A stretch of DNA of 10,860 nucleotides from Achromobacter sp. (GTDB taxonomy: Bacteria; Pseudomonadota; Gammaproteobacteria; Burkholderiales; Burkholderiaceae_B): assembly GCA_003454835.1 (NCBI GenBank), contig DMTA01000459.1:371-11230 (forward strand), given 5' to 3'. Positions 8,404 through 10,860 of the stretch are shown here, in pieces. The translations under genes and the position numbers were made by a program. The notes beneath the pieces were generated by a model. The model ran no database searches, was not told where the DNA came from, and worked only from the letters and a program-made list of their open reading frames with translations. Positions within the stretch are counted from its first letter, which is position 1; each line of letters opens with the position of its first letter.

Positions 8404-8419
8404 TGGCATGGCAGTTGCG
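8404..8419 (+). promoter_or_regulatory. Sigma-54 (-24/-12) promoter of the OsmC-flavoprotein-rubredoxin operon
   Basis: TGGCATG (8404-8410), four bases, then TTGCG (8415-8419) match the sigma-54 consensus TGGCACG-N4-TTGCW at all but two positions. The invariant GG and GC are ten bases apart, as required. The expected transcription start is near 8430, giving a leader of about 50 bases before the first gene. The AT-rich stretch between it and the upstream dyad (about 8325-8398) would ease DNA looping, although no clean IHF site was found. Confidence 0.82.
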
Positions 8420-8469
8420 ATATCCCATTCAGCCAGGACTGACATCGCGTTGGTACTGATGAACTGAAT

Positions 8470-8475
8470 GGAGAG
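8470..8475 (+). promoter_or_regulatory. Ribosome binding site deciding the OsmC-like start
   Basis: GGAGAG lies four bases before the ATG at 8480. It overlaps the alternative ATG at 8468, which has no site of its own, so 8480 is preferred. Confidence 0.6.
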
Positions 8476-8479
8476 CACC

Positions 8480-9028
8480 ATGAACGCACCTGCACCTACC
8501 ACCGTTAAAACCTACCTGCGACCGATCGATCGAGACGGCCTGATGGCCTTCGCCGAGAAGGGCCGCAACAACCCGGCCAGCCGCGGCACTAACAAGGTCC
8601 GCACGGTCATGCAGGGCATGTACCGCAGCCTCAGCTATGTCGGTGACCACGAGGCCGTTGTGGTCGACGAGCCTCTGCACCTGTTCGGTGAAGACACGGC
8701 GCCCGCTCCGGGCGAGATCGTGCTCTCCGGGCTGGGTGGCTGTCTTGCCGTAGGAATTACAGCAGTGGCCACCTGGAAGCAGGTCAAGCTGAGCAAGCTG
8801 GAAATCTTCCTGGAAGCCGACATTGGCAACCCAGCGGCGTGGGGTGCCGGCGGTGCACCGATGCAACCGGAGCAAATGGGCTTCCAAGAGATTCGCGTAA
8901 AGGTCTTGGTGGAGGGCGATGCCACTCGCGAAGAGCTCGACGAGATCGTCAAGCACGCCAACTTCTACTCGCCCGTGGCCAATAGCATGCGCAATCCCAT
9001 TCCGTTCAGCATCGCGCTGGCCGACTGA
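8480..9028 (+). CDS. OsmC-family protein with a single conserved cysteine
   Basis: 182-residue OsmC/Ohr-fold protein. The family core is LSGLGGCLAVGIT, with the helix-borne, normally peroxidatic Cys at residue 88. The second family motif, normally CPVxNxL, reads FYSPVANSM, so the second cysteine is Ser164. Classical OsmC and Ohr thiol peroxidases use both cysteines to reduce organic hydroperoxides. This protein therefore probably has a different chemistry, uses an external thiol, or binds rather than reduces its ligand. There is no signal peptide, so it should be cytoplasmic. It is the first gene after the sigma-54 promoter, and the next gene starts 22 bases after its stop. The longer start at 8468 would add four residues and is less likely. 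Fold assignment is firm; function is open. Confidence 0.85.
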   Translation: MNAPAPTTVKTYLRPIDRDGLMAFAEKGRNNPASRGTNKVRTVMQGMYRSLSYVGDHEAVVVDEPLHLFGEDTAPAPGEIVLSGLGGCLAVGITAVATWKQVKLSKLEIFLEADIGNPAAWGAGGAPMQPEQMGFQEIRVKVLVEGDATREELDEIVKHANFYSPVANSMRNPIPFSIALAD

Positions 9029-9038
9029 GCAACGCATC

Positions 9039-9046
9039 GAGGAGGT
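9039..9046 (+). promoter_or_regulatory. Strong ribosome binding site fixing the flavoprotein start
   Basis: GAGGAGGT, almost a full Shine-Dalgarno sequence, lies four bases before the ATG at 9051. It decides against the upstream in-frame start at 8919, which would overlap the OsmC-like gene by over 100 bases. Confidence 0.75.
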
Positions 9047-9050
9047 CGCC

Positions 9051-10190
9051 ATGAACAGTGTCGCCGCGCCCGTTGCTGAGCTGACACCCAGCGTAAACGA
9101 CAAAACCATGCTCCAGCGGGTATCCGAGATAGCCAGCGGGCCTCTCGCCGAGGCCGCCAACCGTATCGACCGGGAGGGTTACTACCCGTTGGACATCATG
9201 GCGCGCCTCGCCGAGGTGGGCGCGTTCGGCGCGCATCTGGACCGGCGCGGGGCCGACTTTGGGCTAGCGCTAGCAGCTAACAGCGAGATCGCCCGCAGTT
9301 GTGGGTCCACCGGCTTTCTCGCCTGGTGCCATAACGTCTGCGGCCTGTACATGGAGCAATCGGCGAACCCGGCTCTGCTGGCGCGCTTGAACGACCACGT
9401 CGAAGGTCGTAGCTTCGGCGGTACCGCACTGTCCAACCCGATGAAGGCCATGGCCGGCATCGAGCCGATGCTGCTGCGCGCACAGCGGGTGCCAGGCGGC
9501 TATCGGGTGAGCGGTTCACTGCCCTGGGTCAGCCACATCGCCCCCGGGCAATACTGCGGTGCGATCGCGGGTGTCGATCGCGCCGACGGTACTCGTTCCC
9601 ACGAGATCATGTTTCTGCTCGATCTCGACGAGCGGGTCGACCTCAGGCATTGCCCCGCATTTTCCGGCATGGAAGGCACCAGCACCTGGGGCATCCGCCT
9701 GACTGATCACTTCATCGGCGAAGACCAGCTCATCGCCGACCCCGCCGGCCCTTTCGTCAACCGCGTCCGCGCCGCCTTCATCCTCCTGCAGGTCGGAATG
9801 GCGACCGGCCTGGTGCAGGCCAGCCTGGACGCGATGAACGAGGTCGAGCCGGTACTGGGGCACGTCAACCAGTTCCTTCATGACCGTCCCGACGTGCTCC
9901 AAGCCGAATTTGCCGAGCTCAATTCACGGGTCGCCGCGCTGGTGCGCACCCCTTACGAAACCGATAAGGACTTCATGCTCGACGTGCTCGATGCGCGCGT
10001 ACAAGGCGCCGAGCTGGCCCTGCGTGCGACCCAGTCGGCCCTGCTTCACCAAGGCGCGCGCGGTTACCTGATGAGTGCCGGACCACAACGACGCATCCGC
10101 GAGGCGCAATTCGTGGCGATCGTTACCCCGGCGATCAAGCACCTGCGCTACCAGATGAACCGCCTGATGCAGGAGGCCCAGCCAGCATGA
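9051..10190 (+). CDS. Acyl-CoA-dehydrogenase-fold flavoprotein, atypical active site
   Basis: 379-residue member of the acyl-CoA dehydrogenase superfamily. The N-terminal helical domain (about 20-125) includes [16 protein letters not shown]. The middle beta domain (about 126-232) has [18 protein letters not shown], equivalent to the flavin-binding G.K.WI(T/S) strand, and [17 protein letters not shown], equivalent to GMRGSDT. The C-terminal helical domain has [18 protein letters not shown]. In true acyl-CoA dehydrogenases a glutamate in an IYEGT-type motif abstracts the alpha proton. The equivalent stretch here, [12 protein letters not shown] (355-366), has no acidic residue. Relatives such as DszC and nitroalkane oxidase show that this fold also serves as monooxygenase or oxidase. 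A flavin oxidase, monooxygenase or divergent dehydrogenase is thus more likely than beta-oxidation. It overlaps the next gene by four bases. Five cysteines (84, 93, 97, 169, 201) are present; their role is unknown. Confidence 0.83.
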   Translation: MNSVAAPVAELTPSVNDKTMLQRVSEIASGPLAEAANRIDREGYYPLDIMARLAEVGAFGAHLDRRGADFGLALAANSEIARSCGSTGFLAWCHNVCGLYMEQSANPALLARLNDHVEGRSFGGTALSNPMKAMAGIEPMLLRAQRVPGGYRVSGSLPWVSHIAPGQYCGAIAGVDRADGTRSHEIMFLLDLDERVDLRHCPAFSGMEGTSTWGIRLTDHFIGEDQLIADPAGPFVNRVRAAFILLQVGMATGLVQASLDAMNEVEPVLGHVNQFLHDRPDVLQAEFAELNSRVAALVRTPYETDKDFMLDVLDARVQGAELALRATQSALLHQGARGYLMSAGPQRRIREAQFVAIVTPAIKHLRYQMNRLMQEAQPA

Positions 10191-10860
10191 GTGCAATCAC
10201 CCAAGCCTGGCGGCAGTTCATTTGCCGCGCCTGTGGCCTGATCTATGACGAAGCGCTCGGTGATCCGGACAGCGGGCTGGCGCCCGGCACCCGCTTCGAG
10301 GACATTCCGGATGACTGGGAATGCCCGCTTTGCGGCGTGACCAAGCTGGATTTCGAACCCTACGTGATGCGCGAGGCGCCAGCTGCCGTGGCGATGCCGG
10401 TCGGGCCTCGCGAGACAGGCATCGTGGTGGTCGGTGGCGGACTGGCCGGCTGGTCTGTCATCGAAGCCATCCGCGCCATCGATCAGAGCACCCCCATCAC
10501 TCTGGTCAGCGGTTGCAAGGGCGACCTTTATCACAAGCCCGAACTGTCCGTTGCGCTCAGCCGCGGTCAGTCGGCCGACAAGCTGGTGCGCGAGCGCGCC
10601 GCCGAGGCCGCTGCTCGGCTTGGCGTGCGCCTTTTGCCGGAAACCTTCGCCGTAGGCCTATCCCCACGGCTCCGTCAACTGCGCACCACACGCGGCAACC
10701 TGAGCTACACCCGGCTGGTTCTCGCTCTGGGTGCCCGCCCCGCACTGCCCGTTGCGCTGCCGGCCGAGCTCTGCTGGCGCGTCAACCACCTGCACGGCTG
10801 GGCCGGCCTGCAGGCGCGGCTGGCCGAGCGCAGCCCCCCGGACGTGGCGGGTATCGGGGC
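10187..10860 (+). CDS. Rubredoxin fused to rubredoxin-reductase-like FAD protein (3' end off window)
   Basis: Starts at an ATGA overlap with the preceding stop codon, so it is translationally coupled. The visible 224 residues begin with a complete rubredoxin: the iron ligands are C13, C16, C46 and C49 ([17 protein letters not shown] and [10 protein letters not shown]). A short linker (about 58-75) leads to an FAD-dependent pyridine-nucleotide oxidoreductase with the dinucleotide motif [10 protein letters not shown] (79-88). A segment [18 protein letters not shown] recalls the KP(M/L)LS region of rubredoxin-NAD reductases such as AlkT and Rub[10 protein letters not shown] is the usual end of the first FAD half, and the window ends as the NADH-binding fold begins. 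NADH electrons would pass through FAD to the attached Fe(SCys)4 centre and on to a partner, possibly the upstream flavoprotein or an oxygenase off the edge. In alkane hydroxylase systems rubredoxin and reductase are usually separate proteins, so the fusion is notable. About half of the protein is missing here. Confidence 0.9.
   Translation, partial: MSAITQAWRQFICRACGLIYDEALGDPDSGLAPGTRFEDIPDDWECPLCGVTKLDFEPYVMREAPAAVAMPVGPRETGIVVVGGGLAGWSVIEAIRAIDQSTPITLVSGCKGDLYHKPELSVALSRGQSADKLVRERAAEAAARLGVRLLPETFAVGLSPRLRQLRTTRGNLSYTRLVLALGARPALPVALPAELCWRVNHLHGWAGLQARLAERSPPDVAGIG

Noticed and set aside
8919..9050. Upstream in-frame extension of the flavoprotein
   Set aside because: It overlaps the OsmC-like gene and its residues are a shadow of it. 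A strong ribosome site fixes the start at 9051.
8429..9160. A 243-codon minus-strand frame opposite the OsmC-like gene
   Set aside because: Antisense shadow. The plus strand encodes a clear OsmC fold with its own ribosome site and promoter.

Overview
The window looks like a high-GC proteobacterial chromosome or accessory island, most likely from Pseudomonas or a related gamma- or betaproteobacterium. The pump regulators closely match the solvent-pump regulators of Pseudomonas putida. The RND pump protein reads, from memory, more like the AcrB proteins of Bordetella/Achromobacter. Species cannot be decided from sequence alone. No RNA gene, CRISPR array or intact mobile element was seen.

Left part (1-5746): a solvent/drug efflux locus. 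On the minus strand lie a periplasmic adaptor lipoprotein gene (2946-4094) and, 14 bases downstream, an AcrB-type RND pump gene (2931 to beyond base 1) that lacks its last ~70-80 codons here. The outer-membrane channel gene, if present, would lie off the left edge. Divergent from them, on the plus strand, are an IclR-family repressor of the TtgV/SrpS type (4308-5093) and a full-length TetR-family protein of the SrpR/TtgW type (5105-5746). This is the layout of the srpSR-srpABC and ttgVW-ttgGHI loci of P. putida.

Middle (5747-6673): about 0.9 kb without an intact gene and with less GC than its flanks. It holds a hairpin-forming repeat with a partner copy (6214-6270) and the start-less C-terminal remnant of an AraC/GlxA-type regulator (about 6318-6554). 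A small inverted repeat sits just before the next gene. It reads as an old junction between two modules.

Right part (6674-10860): a sigma-54 module. A NifA-like GAF-AAA+-Fis activator (6674-8266) is followed by a 213-base regulatory gap. The gap has a strong dyad with three 7-bp half-sites on a 9-bp step (8267-8307) and a near-consensus -24/-12 promoter (8404-8419). Downstream are three tightly spaced genes: an OsmC-like protein with only one of the two usual cysteines (8480-9028), an acyl-CoA-dehydrogenase-fold flavoprotein without a visible catalytic Glu (9051-10190), and a rubredoxin fused to a rubredoxin-reductase-like flavoprotein (10187 onward, cut by the right edge). The plausible working model is a sensed small molecule, sigma-54 activation, and a flavin/rubredoxin redox pathway. 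Substrate and reaction are unknown. This is the best candidate for an undescribed system in the window.
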